64,000 bases of DNA from Entoloma clypeatum (taxonomy: Eukaryota > Basidiomycota > Agaricomycetes > Agaricales > Entolomataceae): contig OY751490.1 in assembly GCA_963565915.1 (NCBI GenBank), positions 1,116,001 through 1,180,000 on the forward strand, in the 5' to 3' direction. Below are positions 44,125-56,036 of the stretch, in pieces. A program made the translations under genes and the position numbers. Within the stretch, counting starts at the first letter, position 1. The number at the start of each line of letters is the position of its first letter. A model generated the notes under the pieces. It did not search any database and was not told where the DNA came from. It saw nothing but the letters and a program-made list of their open reading frames with translations.

Positions 44125-47100
44125 GGTCGATCTGGTACTTGCTCGGGTTGCGGAGTGGGTACTCGTGGTTCGTCATCAGGTTCACTGGCAGGTAGTTCGT
44201 TGTCTGATTCAGGTTGATCCTGTTCAATGGGAACTGAGTCCTGAGGTGTTTCATTGTGACTATCGTCGTCGTTGCTGCCAGGGATGAGATCCTCAAACTC
44301 ATCAGCCGGCTCTGGGTTTTCCATTTCTGGATGGTTTTCTGGCAAAGGGTCGATGTGGCATCTAGGGTACTTGCTTTCATCAAAGATAGCTTTCCCACCC
44401 ATGAAAATCGTGTTAGTCTCAGGATCCATGAAGCGGTATCCTTTGACCCCTGGTTTTGATCCGAGATAAATCATCAATCGAGATCTTGACTCCAGGGAGT
44501 TTCTGCGTTTTTCTTTTGGGATATATATGTATGCTTGGCATCCGAAGACTCTGACGCTGGACAAGTCGGGGATCTCATTGGTCACCCTGAAATAAGGGGT
44601 TTTCCATTCAAGACGCCGCATGGGGGTTCTGTTGTATAGAAATGCTGCATGTTCCAAACAGAATTCCCACCACATCGGCGGTAGACATGCGTCGAAACGC
44701 AATGCCTGAGATTTTTCCCACAGAGTTCGATTTATTCGTTCTGCTCTACCATTCTGCTGATGCTGATATGGGAGTGTGACGTCGATCAGAATTCCATGAT
44801 CGGCAAGTACATCCTTGTATTCATCGAATTCTCCACCTCCATCAACCCGCCATTTTTTAGGGGTGGCGGCGAATTGATTCTGGATCATCGCAAGGAATTG
44901 TTTCAGCGCCGTGATGGCGCCTGACTTTTTCCTAAGCAAGACGACCCAGACATGGGAAGAAAAATCATCCAAAAAGGTAAGGAAATATTTGTACTTGTGG
45001 TACGATGCCGTGGATATCTGTTTCAAGTCCGAATGGATCAAATCAAAGGGTTCGACAGCCCTTGTCACCGAGTTAGGGTAAGATTGATTCGGCATTTTCC
45101 CTTTTAGACACCCCGTGCAGCTTTCCTGTGATTTCTCACGTACTAACGTTTTGGGTACTCCTTTGGTACTGGTGGGAATCTTATTGAGCGCCTGGTCATT
45201 TGGGTGGCCAAGGCGTTTATGCCAGGTTTCAACAGTGATTTCGCTAGAGATTGCGTGGATTTGGTCATAGCGTATTTCAGTGTCTAACCAATAAATGGTT
45301 TGTCCGATGAAATGAGGCGAAAACTGTATTTTGTTCAGCCCTTTAGAGATATTAATTTCTCCACGCATTCCATCAACTTTGTAACCATGGTTAAGGAAGA
45401 CGCCTAGGGACAGTAGACGTGTGTCCATATCCGGAATATAAAATACCGGTCGTAAGAGATGGGTTTTAGTTTCCCCATTTAGGGTATGCCGCACTGGAAC
45501 GGCCCCAACTCCGAGAATTTCCAGTTTCTTTCCCTTTGCAGCTGTTTGGACAAATCGCTTAGCCTTGAGAGGCCTGTAATATGCGAAGTCTTTGAACTCA
45601 TGGGTAAAGTGTAATGATGCGCCGGAATCTAAGATCCACTGAGCGCGTTCTTTCTCTTTGCAGTGTGTGCAGGACGCAAAATGTTTGGTATATTTTTTGT
45701 ACAGATCATCACTAAAGAGATCTATACTATCTGCATCGGTACTAGCTAACATGTATTCAAACGTCTGTGCGTGATTATTAGCGTTTCCCATTTGGTCAAG
45801 TTTGAGAGAAATATGTGACGAACCGTCAAGTTCAATCAGCCCATCTTCGAATTGTTCCGGCCCCATCCGCTCGCTTTGATGGTCTATGTCCATCATTTTC
45901 AGAGATTCTTCTATCGACGGGGCTACGCGACGCTGTTTAGCCGGCCTTTCGTCGATGTCAGGAATGATGGTGTCTAGGATACGAAGATTCGATCCTGAGG
46001 GGCGAGCACCAATGCCATGCGCGAGTTTGCGGACATGGTCGTTCTTTTTCCACACGGATGGTTTTCCAGAAGAAAGCCCGGTGTACTGTGACGGAGGGGG
46101 GTTCATTCTTTGCAGGAGCGACTGCATCTTTGCGGAATCGGGCTGTGCGGTACTTGTTGTTTTCCCGCGACCAGTGACGGTGGTGAAGGATGGCGGCGGA
46201 AGAGGAGGGAAGTGGATGGCGGGAGCAACAAACTCAACCGTTTCTTCCACATGGTCGGACGTGTTGTCCGCATTGTTAGCGCTTTTCTTCTGATTGCGCC
46301 AACGTCCCTTTCCCTTCTTCTTCTCAGAAGCAGTACTTGGGTCGGCCGAGTTAGGCTGCTCGTCAGCATCGTTCTGCGAGGTACTTGGCTTCTGCTGCCT
46401 TTCCCATTTGGGGTCCTGCCCCTTTCGCTTTGTCCCGGAGATTTTCCGGGCCTGCTCGTTGGACGTACGAGTGGACCCAATCGAATACTTGCGCCGGTAT
46501 TCTGATATGATGCTTTCCGCGACGGCTTTGTATGTGAAGTCGTCGGCATCATAGACCTGAAAGAGGGCAGTGGAGAGTGACGACCAGGCGTCGGGAATTG
46601 CATTTGCCAGGATCATTGCCTGCATCAGATCGGGGACATCAAAGTTCGAATCGGCGAGCCGAGCGAAAAGAGACCCCAAGCGTTCAATTTCAGGGACGGG
46701 GTCACGTCCAGAGAGCTTGTAGGTGGCGGCGGCTTTGAAGTCGCCGAAGATGACGGCTGGGGATACCTTGGAGTAGGCATCTTTTAATGACTTCCAGGCG
46801 TCTTTTGAGGAAGTGGCGTCCTTGATGTGGCGTCTGATCGCCTCGGAGACCTTCAGGCGTATCGCCCCAAGAGCTACGTCGTCGTCCCTGATCCAGGCTT
46901 TTTCTTCCTTGCGGAAGCCGGGCTGGTCAACCGTGGTGGCCAGCACAGGGGGAGCAGTAGCAGTGGCCCCAGGGGTGGAGACTGTGGTGGTGAAGTCGGC
47001 GATGACAGGGCGGGGGATGTCGCCAGAAACAAGGCGCCAGACTCCTTGATGGAGGAGGTAAGACTTCATTTTTTCGGCCCAGCTCCGGTAGTCGATGCCG

Positions 47101-47144
47101 TCAAAGGCAGTGATTGTGTCGAGGGCGGAACGAGAGGTAGACAT
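44125..47144 (-). CDS. C2 Gag-protease-integrase polyprotein
   Basis: About 1,000 codons, open from ATG 47144 (MSTSRSALDTITAFDGIDYR). Gag region: SWAEKMKSYLLHQGVWRLVS, AIRRHIKDATSSKDAWKSLK, FGDFKAAATYKLSGRDPVPE. No CCHC knuckle is seen; a basic SGTKRKGQDPKWERQQK stretch may bind RNA. Protease: WILDSGASLHFTHEFKDFAY near residue 500. GAG-pre-integrase: TWHKRLGHPNDQALNKIP with SCTGCLKGKM. Integrase core Asp-Asp-Glu: FDLIHSDLKQISTASYHKYK, WRVDGGGEFDEYKDVL, QQNGRAERINRTLWEKSQ; then MWWEFCLEHAAFLYNRTP, VFGCQAYIYIPKEKRRNSLE. The frame ends just past the inversion break in 14 or so foreign codons. Apart from that it looks intact, a sign of recent activity. The leader between LTR and ATG is 363 bases. 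Confidence 0.93.
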
Positions 47145-47507
47145 TTGTGAATGAATCTAAAAAGGGTTCTCAATCAGTGATGTGTTATGAATATGATTCG
47201 AGAAAACAATTGAATGATTCCTTATGACATATTCCCTTCAGGAATAGCGGTCATGGGAAAACCCTTTATATGTCAGAAACGTATAAGGTGCGATCAACGT
47301 TTCCACATGGAGTGTACTAGGTCAATCCCCTTTAGGGACGTCTCATGACAGGTACTTGTCGTAATGACGTTCCCAGGTTCATATGTGAAGAAGTATGACT
47401 CAGAACCTAGATCTTTCGATCGGTTCTTTGCCAACCAGGGTAGAGTGGGCAGGTACTCGCTGTTGCCAGCGTTTCCCAAGTCCCTCTGCTATCCGGGGCC
47501 CATAACC

Positions 47508-47817
47508 TGTTGAAGTTCCACCTGGGCGCTAGCCGCAAGTGTACTGAAGCAACTGGCTACAGTGGAAGTACTCTACGATACCGTTCTGACCACTTACATA
47601 GGTTGGAGAGGGTGAGGCTGGTGAGAGCGGTTGAGGCTGGTAAGAGCGATGGAGGCGGTTAAGAGTCAAGAGACAACTTGTTGGTATTGACAGTTTCCTG
47701 GTCTTATATACTGTACTACTGTTTGTACCAACCAAACAAGTATGTAATGAAGATATGTAAAGGTCACGTGATGTAATCTAATCTAATCTAATCTACGTGA
47801 TGGGAAAAGTTTCAACA
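47508..47817 (-). repeat. C2 5' LTR
   Basis: Pairs with 42154-42463; three CpG transitions apart. Followed inward by the primer-binding-site-like GGTTATGGGCCCC on the minus strand. Confidence 0.95.
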
Positions 47818-50800
47818 GAATGAAAGTCGGAGACAAGCTCGGGGGCGTTTTCCAGTTCATTGGCTGGTAGCCAAGAGAATTCTTCATCAGTGTTTTCATA
47901 TCCTAACCAATGGATGAAATATAGTAGCTTGCAGCTACGTCGTCGGTCAATCTTTGAGTCAATGATTTCAGCAATCTCGTACTCAAGTTCTCCGTCAATG
48001 TCAATTGGAGGAGGCGGAGGTTGGGTTTGATTTGGAATGGTGTTGGGAGTTGCGGGTTCAAGCATGGAGACATGGTAGACAGGGTGAACACCGCGGAATG
48101 TGTTGGGGAGTCGGAGGGTAAAGGAGTGTGTGCCGGGTTGTGCAATGATCTCATATGGTCCCAAGTACTTTTCTGAGAGTTTCTTGGATGGGCATGTTGT
48201 GTGGAAGAACTGTGCTTTGATGAAAACCTGTTGTCTGACAGAGAATGTCGGAGCTGCAATCTGATTATTGTCAGAGGACTTTTGGTAACATTGTTGAGCG
48301 TCGGAGATGGTGGATTTCAGTTCTTGGTGAAGTTTGTCTAAGTCGGTCACAAAGGATTGGGCTCGGGAAGAGGCAAGGTCTCGTTCCGGGTGAACAGTAA
48401 TGTTCGGATGGTAACCCTTGTTAGCAAAGAAGGGAGATATGCCAGTGGTAGCACTAGGTGCATTGTTGTATGCGAACTCCACAATCGGGAGGAGAGCAGA
48501 CCAGTTGTCCTGTTGGTAGTTGCAGAATATCTGCAAGTACTGTTAGAGGGTCTGGTTAGTGCATTTGGTTTGGCCATCGCCTTTGGGGTGGTAACCGGAG
48601 GTGAAGTGGAGGGTCATGTTTAGAGCCTTTCCGAGAGATCGGAAGAATCGGGAGACAAATTCGGGGCCGCGGTCAGAGGTGACATGTTCGGGGATGCCGT
48701 GTTTAGAGAAGACATGTAATACAAAGAGTACGGCAAGGTCTTTGGAGGTGCAGTGAATGGTTGTCGGAATGAAGATACTTTGCTTCGTTAATTGGTCAAC
48801 AATAACGAGGATGGAGTCAAAGTTGTTGGAGGTCAGAAGGGTCTCGATGAAATCCATCGAGATAGAATTCCAAGGATGTTCGGGGATCGGAAGCTGTTTG
48901 AGTAGGCTGTAAGGCTTGTGTCTTTGTGGCTTCGATCACATGCAAGTGGTACATGATTTGCAATAGTGTTTGATGAAATCTCGTATTCCAGGCCAGGTGT
49001 AGTCGCGCTGAATGAGACTGAGTGTCTTGTTCTGACCTGGGTGTCCAGCAAGCATATGATCGTGCTTGTGCTGTAGGACTCTGAGTCGGGAACATATATC
49101 TGATCATCATGTCGGAGGAAACCATCGGGGTCGAGAGACCAGTGGGGTTTAGGATCTTTGGAAAGAGTGTTATAAAGAGTGTCAGATGGGAGTGCTGTGA
49201 GTATGTCATGGTGGAGCTTCTCTGTGTCCATGATAATGATTGCACAGAGGATGGGCTCAAGGAGTTGAGTCGCGCAAACTGAAGCAGAGAGCTGTTCTTG
49301 CGAAAAGACTGGTCGGAGGTTGGTCGGATTGATGTTGACATAGTCGCTATTTCCCCCTTTAGGGTAGACATCCCAACATCTAGTTAGAGAGTTGGGTTTA
49401 GTTTCCAATCAGCCGGGGCGGAATCGGATGACAAGGTTGAACTGAGAAAGGTATTCCGACCATTGGACTTGTTGGCGTGAAAGAACTTTGGTGGTGGCAA
49501 AATACTCAAGATTTTTGTGGTTGGTAACGACATCAATTGGAGTACTGGAGCCTTTGAGGTAATGGCGCCAAATTTCAAATGCTTCGTGGATGGCAAGAAG
49601 TTCCTTATTGTGGGTGTCATAGTTTACTTCAGGGGCCATAAAGGTGCGGGAATGGAATGCGACAGGGTGGACTTCATTGTCGGAGGTGACGATCAACAAA
49701 ATAGCTGCTAGGGCATAGTCGGATGCATCGGTTTTGACAATTATCGGAGAGTTGGGGATCCAGTGTGTCAGGATTGGAGCAGTGGTAAATGCCTTTTTCA
49801 GGTCATTAAAAGCGGTTTGAGTGTCATTGGAGAACAGCCAAGTGGCATGTTTCCTGGTTAAATGAGTGAGTGGAATAGTGTTGTTGGAATAGAATGGAAT
49901 GAAATGTCAGTAAAAATTTGCAAAACCTAAAAAGGACTGGACGTCCTTTACTCTGCTCGGTTCAGGCCAATCCTGAATAATCTTGACTTTTGCTTCCGAC
50001 ATTTTGAGTCTGTCGGGAGAAAGGATAAATCCAAGATATTCTACAGTTTCGGCGGAGAAGTCACACTTGTCGGCGCGGGCATAAAGACCATGTTGTCGGA
50101 GTTGTTGGAGGACTTCTCGGACATGTTTTTTGTGTTCCTCGGGGTTGTCGGAGTAGATCAGGATGTTGTCGAGGTAAACGGTAATGCAGATGTCCAGAAG
50201 GTCGGAGAAGTTGACATTCATAAAATGTTGGAAGGCTGCAGGTGCATTAGACAATCTGAATGGCATGACTAACCATTCAAACAATCCATAGCGAGTGCGG
50301 AATGCAGTTTTCCATTCATCACCTTCAGCAATGCGGACTAAGTGGTATGCATGTCGGAGGCCTCCATATGGTGGTATAAACACATACTTTGCTGGCAGTG
50401 GCTAAGAGGTCAGAGATCAGCAGAAGTGGGTATCGGTCCTTCTTCATCCATCTTTCTTTTGGACAAAGAGGATCGGAGTGCCGTGAGGTGAACTAGAAGG
50501 TTTGATGAAACCAATATTGAGATGCTCGTCAATGAAGTCTCGGAGGGATCCAAGTTTGGATTGCGAGAGTGAGTACATTGGACCAATTGGAGGGGAAGTA
50601 CCTTCCTCCAAATTGATCTTGAGGTTGTAAGGTCGGTGGGGTGCAAGTGTGTCAGCTTTTTTCTTACTGAATACATCAGCAAAATTGTGGTATTCCTCGG
50701 GTATGCCAGAGAGATCGGAAACATTGTTGGTGATGGACCCTGAATTGGCGGAGATGTCGGAGAGGTGAATGCAGAAACCATATGCCCCAGGAGCTTTACA

Positions 50801-51430
50801 AGCATGGAGATATGCAGCTGCATTGACCATGGTAATCTGTGGCAGGTCGGAGGTGCTCGGAGTGAGCGGATCGGAGGTGCCCATTGGAGAGGGCAGACAC
50901 TGCAGAGGTGGCAGAGCTGCCTTAGCAGTCGACGTCGGAGTTGGGCTTGGAGTGTTGGGTAACATAGAACAGAATATGTTACTGCCCAATACCCAGTCAA
51001 TCATCAGATTGTAGCGGGTGAGCCAGTTGTGTCCTAGAACCAAATTACAAGACAAATCGAGGTTTGTCACGTAAAACGTGATGGTCAGAAGTTCACCGGA
51101 AGGGAATTGGAGAGGAAGGTTGATAGATTGCATGATATAAGTATTTGAAGAACCATCAAAAAGTTTCAGAATCATAGGTGAAGGAATCAGAGTTGGAGAT
51201 AAGTCTAAAGAAGAAATAAATCTGGTATCTGCAAAGCAATGGGTAGAGCCAGAATCAATAAGAGTACGAATCGGAAGAGAGTCGGAAAAGATTGGAGATA
51301 TCAAATCAATACATAAAGAGTTCAGATTTGAGAGAGTGGATGCATTGAGTCGGAGGGTTTCCAAGGGTGCACAAAAGGGGTCAACGCAATCCCCAGTATG
51401 TGCTGGAATCTGAGGACTGCTTACTATTTT
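47818..51430 (-). pseudogene. G2 pol (degraded gypsy polyprotein)
   Basis: Read from 51364 down: protease RTLIDSGSTHCFADTRFI and CNLVLGHNWLTRYN; RT SSSPHGTPILFVQKKDG then a stop, [40 protein letters not shown], active site [14 protein letters not shown] (Asn in place of the second Asp), [19 protein letters not shown]; RNase H KTDASDYALAAIL and YDTHNKELLAIHEAFEIWRH; integrase GHPGQNKTLSLIQRDYTWPG in another frame, SISMDFIETLLTSNNFDSIL, VTSDRGPEFVSRFFRSLG, GYHPKGDGQTKCTNQTL; tail chromodomain LLYFIHWLGYENTDEEFSWL. Stops or shifts lie near 50440, 49905, 49408, 48990 and 48543. The catalytic YLDN and two Glu-to-Lys changes in GDGQT-x-x-TNQ are G-to-A changes on this strand. Confidence 0.87.
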
Positions 51431-52634
51431 TTTGACTCAGTCATCTTCTCTGATTTGTCCTCAGCTTGGGCTGCGCAGGCCTTTGCTTTGGCATTAGCAG
51501 ATGACTTCTTTGAGCAGTCGGATGTCTGATAATCCATGTTGCCGCAAAACATGCATAAATCATTATCAAATCATCATTGGCGTTCTTGGGGAGTTAATTT
51601 CTTGTCTTTGCCAAGTTTGTCGGAGAGGGCGGATTTTGGAGAGGTGGATGATGATTTTTGTTGTTGTTGCAAGTTGGGTTTAGACAATGAGTTGTTGGAA
51701 GATGATGAAGCGGGGGTCTGTTTTTTGTTGGATTTGTCAGATTTGTCAGATTTTGGAGTGGATTTGTCAGAGGAGCGCGATTTCTTGTGTTGACGTTCCC
51801 AGTAGCAAGCATCAATGTTATGGGCCATTACTTTCAACTTGGCAAGAGTCTTCGGTTTGGAAAAAGTCCCTAAAACATCCTTGATGTGTTCTGCTAAACC
51901 AGTATAGTACCGATATTGGAGTGTGCCATCATCCCACTGTGTGCGAGCAGAAAGATGCTTAAAGTCCACATTGTAACATAGGATTTTCTGATTGTTGCAC
52001 ATCTGAAGGTGGTCCAGGCTATCCTCTGCTTCTCTGGTTGGATCGATAGGTCTGAATTTGGATCAGAGAATGTGCACAAGGTGGACCAGTCATCCAACCA
52101 GACAGTGTCGTCATCGGACTCTCCCAAGAGGGTGGGCTCAAACCATTCGGGCGCGGTTCCTCAGAGGTACAATAGAGCGAAACTGACTTTGTTATTATTG
52201 TCGTCAAAAGCGGGGTTGTTTCGAAATACAGGGTGCATTGTGCGAGGAAACTGGTGAGTTTCCGAGAGTTGGAACCGTCAAAAGTGTCAGGTTCCTTCAA
52301 CTTCTTTTTCAGAGCTTTCGGAGTCTCTCTACGTCGGAGCTCCTGCATCATAAGCATGATTGCTTGAGCGAGGTTTGGAGTTTGCTTGCGATGGAAAGGG
52401 TTATTGTCATTGAAAGGAGAAGTCAGAGATTTGTGGGAATGATGGGATCCTTCAGGAATCAGAGGTCCCAATGTCTGAGGTGTTTGGAGACGAGGTGTCG
52501 GAGATATGGGGTCAGGTTTGGGTCCTGCGGAAAAATCTTGGAACATATGCAGAAATGATGCCCTGGTGTCCTGCAGGTTTGAAGCTTCTCTCTGGCTGCT
52601 GCTGCACAGGAGTTCTGAGTGGTGTGGGCTGCCA
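51430..52634 (-). pseudogene. G2 gag (degraded)
   Basis: From an ATG near 52634 (MAAHTTQNSCAAAA). Several frames are needed: AQAIMLMMQELRRRETPKAL, LKEPDTFDGSNSRKLTSFLA (capsid start), WFEPTLLGESDDDTVWLDDW, YYTGLAEHIKDVLGTFSKPK, then a Ser/Lys/Asp-rich linker and one zinc-knuckle remnant LCMFCGNMDYQTSDCSKKSS near 51540-51490. Broken by stops near 52170, 52000 and 51575. Same general plan as many Agaricomycete chromovirus gag genes. Confidence 0.75.
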
Positions 52635-52681
52635 TAACTGGAATTTGAAATACCGATAAGCAAGTGGCAGTTTGAATATAC

Positions 52682-53156
52682 TGTTATGAACTGATCAACA
52701 ATTTGTCGGAGCTATGTCGGATGTGTCGGAGGGTCGGATGTTGGAGTGCATGAAACGTAGGTGGAAGGACTTGGCTTCAACCTGTGTGTTGTGCCCTCGC
52801 TTATGTGCCATTGTCCTCATTTTGGAAGATCAGAGGATTGGAGGATCGGAGGTCAGACTCAAGTTAAGAGTCGGAAAGAGGACAGGAGGTATGATGTCGA
52901 ATCTAAGTTGATATTCAAACTGAAGCTAATACATGATTCTACATAAGTTTAAATACTATGTCGGAGGACGTGTGGCTTTGTCGGAGTCGGATAATAATGA
53001 GTGGCTGTTGGAGTTGTTTGGCATGGTCGGATGTAAGTAATGTATGTAGTAACAGGATTCATAAACAAGTATACAAATAAGAATGTAGCAAGAATGTCGG
53101 AGGTGTCAGAGGTGTCAGAATGGTTGGAAATTGTCGGAGCTGATCAGACTGTAACA
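52682..53156 (-). repeat. Probable G2 5' LTR
   Basis: TGTTATGAACTGATCA at one end and TGATCAGACTGTAACA at the other (TG..CA, inverted), placed just before gag. Very rich in TCGGAG on the plus strand. No second copy in the window and no target duplication could be checked, so the borders are inferred. Confidence 0.55.
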
Positions 53157-53158
53157 TC

Positions 53159-53746
53159 ATGTGCCTGCCACAAAACCAGCTATTTATAGCTGCCACTGCA
53201 TGGTTCGATGAGAACCTATTCCCTAAGTGTCACAAAGACAAAATGCCAACAGTTACACAGTACCAGGATCCTACCAATATGGGATGGAATGATCCTGAAG
53301 ACCCTTCTGTACCAACAGACCTTCCTTTGGAAGATGGAAATGATTTTGGTGTTCCACCGCCAATTGATTATGATCATAATCACTCTGAACCCCCCTCTGA
53401 GCCTCCACACTCACAGCCACCTGCTGAGGATCAAAGACAGGACCATGGAAACCAGCCCTGGACCCCTAGGCCTTACCAGCCAGGGAAGCGCAAGCACATG
53501 AATCAACCAGAAGATGGATGTGACCATCTTTCTGGTGACCATCATCCAGAGACTGTGCGTCCTCGTCAAAATCAGACACAAACCCAATGTTCCGGAAATG
53601 TATATGGCGATATGCCAGCAACAGATGTTCATAATCAAGGACAACATGAATGGCGGAGAACTGTCAACGAGGATAACTTGAGGATTCCATACAACCCACA
53701 AAGACAGTCAGAACTAGTGTTCAAAAGTTTGGTTTGGTTTGGTTAA
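53159..53746 (+). pseudogene. Copia fragment (integrase-RT linker), element C3
   Basis: One open frame of 195 codons. It opens with LFIAATAWFDENLFPKCHKD, clearly related to the block IFIGTTAVFDETLFPRC in C1 and IFMGGKAIFDESKYPRC in C2, which lies between integrase and RT. It then runs through a Pro/Asp/His/Gln-rich linker (DPTNMGWNDPEDPSVPTDLP) and stops in sequence unrelated to RT. The left end abuts the G2 LTR at 53156 and the right end runs into AT-rich repeats, so it is a scrap of a third copia lineage, not a gene. Its open frame reflects biased composition rather than selection, as far as can be judged. Confidence 0.7.
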
Positions 53747-54128
53747 TTGACCCCAAATCCATTAACCTAAACCTTAACCGGTTAAGAAATTTTCAGAAAA
53801 AAATCTAAACCAGACCAAACCATTATTAACCAGTTAATTTTGCATTGGTTTGGTTAATTTGTTGGTTAAACTCAGTTAAACCATACAAATATCACAAATT
53901 GTCCACCAGAGCCATGTTACTTAGTTAATTTGCTGTTGACATAGGTTCACACATGATTAAACCATCCAAACACATGATTTTTGGCATGTGTGCCCTCATT
54001 GCAGAGTCAGCAATGGGTGGATGCGTCGTTTCGACCTTGATGACATGCATCATGCATGCATCAAATGTGTCAAATACATGTAAACAAATCCCCCAGAACA
54101 TCGCACATCTGCTTATTATGTCCACACA
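53747..54128. other. AT-rich repeats, no gene
   Basis: Holds tandem-like GGTTTGGTTTGGTTAATT and GGTTAAACTCAGTTAAACC motifs in opposite orientations (53725-53900), perhaps the remnant of a small inverted-repeat element. Nothing coding seen. Confidence 0.4.
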
Positions 54129-54133
54129 GGAAC

Positions 54134-54647
54134 TGTTACACTTTTTCACCCTCTTCCCTGTGCACCTTCATGCGACCTTTCGACCCTCAATCTCTATCCG
54201 ACCCCGATGACCCTGGGACATGTGTCCCCTCTATCGGTGCTATGACTTGGACAATTCCCCTTTTAGCTACATTTTCACTTGTTATCTCTGACTCATGGCC
54301 TTGAGGCCTTATCTCTGACTCCTATGCCACAGCCCCCTTGAAACATTTATCTAACCAATGGCTTATTTAGCTCCTGTGCAGCATCTACTTATTTATAGCC
54401 ATAGGATAATGTATATAAGACTTGTAACCTTAGAGTAGAGGTCCTCAGCTTGACCTAGGCAAACAACGCTTACTTTGTCTTATCTTCAAACACTCTCAAA
54501 CTAAGTGCCTTGCGAGGACTTAGCTCTGCTAAACCAAACCGAGTCGTCCTCTTGAGGAGCTCACTGATCTTGACCAAGTCAACCTATTGAGGGACTTGTT
54601 GTGGAACCAGTTCGAACCCACATGATCCGATCTTTATCACCGTAACA
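54134..54647 (+). mobile_element. Solo LTR (514 bp) with promoter
   Basis: Begins TGTTACACTTTTTCACCC and ends ATCACCGTAACA, flanked by a perfect GGAAC duplication (54129-54133 and 54648-54652). Internal AATGTATATAAGACTTG near 54410 looks like its TATA box, giving the plus orientation. No related LTR elsewhere in the window. Confidence 0.85.
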
Positions 54648-54652
54648 GGAAC

Positions 54653-55594
54653 AAGTAAGGGTTTCTGCTATATCAATTAGGTAGGAGGGGACTATATATT
54701 ATCAAGTATGTATTTATTTTGTGAAACTTCGCCACGGACTTTAAGTCATAGAGGTGCCATGCTCTGACCAAATAATAGTAAACAATGCACAAAATGCATT
54801 GCGCAGGCGCATGCGGTGCCTTTCTCATGATCTAATAATAGTTTGAAGTAATAGAACTACATATGGGATATGTATTCACCTTCTGACACACTGTGTATAA
54901 TTTTTAGAAGTCCAGATGGGGTGGGAATGGTGAAATGTGCAGATTTCAGGAAAAGTGCTATATCTCCCCAAGGAATGAACCAAATTTGAAAAATGAATGT
55001 GTTTCATTCGGGTCTGGTTTCGGTCTGGTTCTAGGTTCTTGAGACTGGACTTAGAAACACTAATCTGATCAGTGGCTGCTTGACTTACGGTTCGACTTAC
55101 AGCTTGACTTACAATGAGCCGACCTCATGTCACTCCAGGGTATAGTTCCCAACATCCCATCAAACCGAAATCGGCTAACGTTTCCATCAATCCCACTAGC
55201 TCTGAAAAGCAAAACTCACCATATCAAGGTAGGTGTGAGAGATCCCCAAACAAACCCTGGAGAGCAGAGAATTTGGGAGTCTCTATCACGTTCTGAGTTT
55301 TTATTCTGGGGTACAGAGGATACATTTTTTTATACATTTTTTTATTTACTTTTTTTTTGATGAACAACTTTGGTTGCCATCAAACACCCATCATGGCAAC
55401 CCTTTCTGCTCATCATCCAACCCTCTGCGGCAACCAGATTCCCAAACGAGGCATCACAATCGTGCACCGCCCAAGAGATCTGACTTAATCACATCAGACC
55501 CTGCCAGGACCCTTGATCAATCAGTGATCACTCAGTGTCTTACAGGTCAGATCTCAGACTTTCCCACCCAGCCAAAACCTTGTAAGCCATCCAG
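54653..55594. other. AT-rich stretch without gene
   Basis: Only short chance frames (for example 55114-55296). A T-rich block lies near 55322-55360. No known family recognised. Confidence 0.45.
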
Positions 55595-56025
55595 CCCAGT
55601 GAAAATCAGGTCACATGGGACTGGGTTTTCTCAGGGCTATTTTAGGTTTGATCTTGCCTAACTTGGTTTAAATCAGTCCAAATGGAAAATTTGATTTGAT
55701 CGACAGCGAGTCCAACTTTAAGGGTTTGAGTCAGGATAACCTGGAAAATTTGGGAACAAGCAGGATGTGATCTGGTTTTCTCAGGTTTTTTCAGGGGTGA
55801 TTCAGTTAAAATCTGTCAAACCAGGGGAATTAAGTGGGAACCTGTGGGAATTGATGGTTGAATTTCTGGATTATTCTGACTCAAACCCTCTCAAACCCTT
55901 AAAGTTGGACTCACTGTCAATCAAATCAAATTTCCCATTCATACTGATTTAAACCAAGTTAGGCAAGATCAAACCTAAAATAGCGCTGAGAAAACCCACT
56001 CTCATGTGACCCAATTTCCACTGGG
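55595..56025. mobile_element. Fold-back (long inverted repeat) element, 431 bp
   Basis: Arms of about 165 bases, 55595-55757 and about 55862-56025, are inverted copies (CCCAGTGAAAAT.. / ..ATTTCCACTGGG) with scattered differences and a ~105-base loop. CATCCAG stands on both sides (55588-55594 and 56026-56032), consistent with a 7-bp target duplication. No coding capacity. A non-autonomous DNA transposon is the simplest reading; superfamily unclear. Confidence 0.75.
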
Positions 56026-56036
56026 CATCCAGGATA

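Larger units (their letters stand above)
42154..47817 (-). mobile_element. Ty1/copia retrotransposon C2, young, with an internal inversion
   Basis: 310-bp LTRs at 42154-42463 and 47508-47817 (TGTTGAAGTTCC .. GTTTCAACA) differ at three sites, all transitions at CpG. Perfect GAATG duplication (42149-42153 and 47818-47822). The primer-binding site GGTTATGGGCCCC follows the 5' LTR and a G-rich tract (TATGGGGGGGTG) abuts the 3' LTR. Gag-protease-integrase is one long open frame and RT/RNase H has a clean frame, but the segment between is inverted (43593-44124) and lacks about 120 bases, so the element cannot make a working RT. Confidence 0.95.
42072..53156 (-). mobile_element. Ty3/gypsy element G2 (degraded), split by C2
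   Basis: Minus-strand chromovirus remnant. A probable 5' LTR is 52682-53156; gag runs 52634 to about 51440, pol from about 51430 to 47818 and, after removing C2, to a stop near 42115. The join across C2 keeps the frame: ELVSDFHS continues into AYPDKLGPLTSL and a stop. The 3' LTR is not recognised: below 42072 there is the antisense Zn2Cys6 frame and then an LTR of the G1 family. Numerous stops and frameshifts. The plus strand across the whole element is rich in TCGGAG. Confidence 0.8.
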
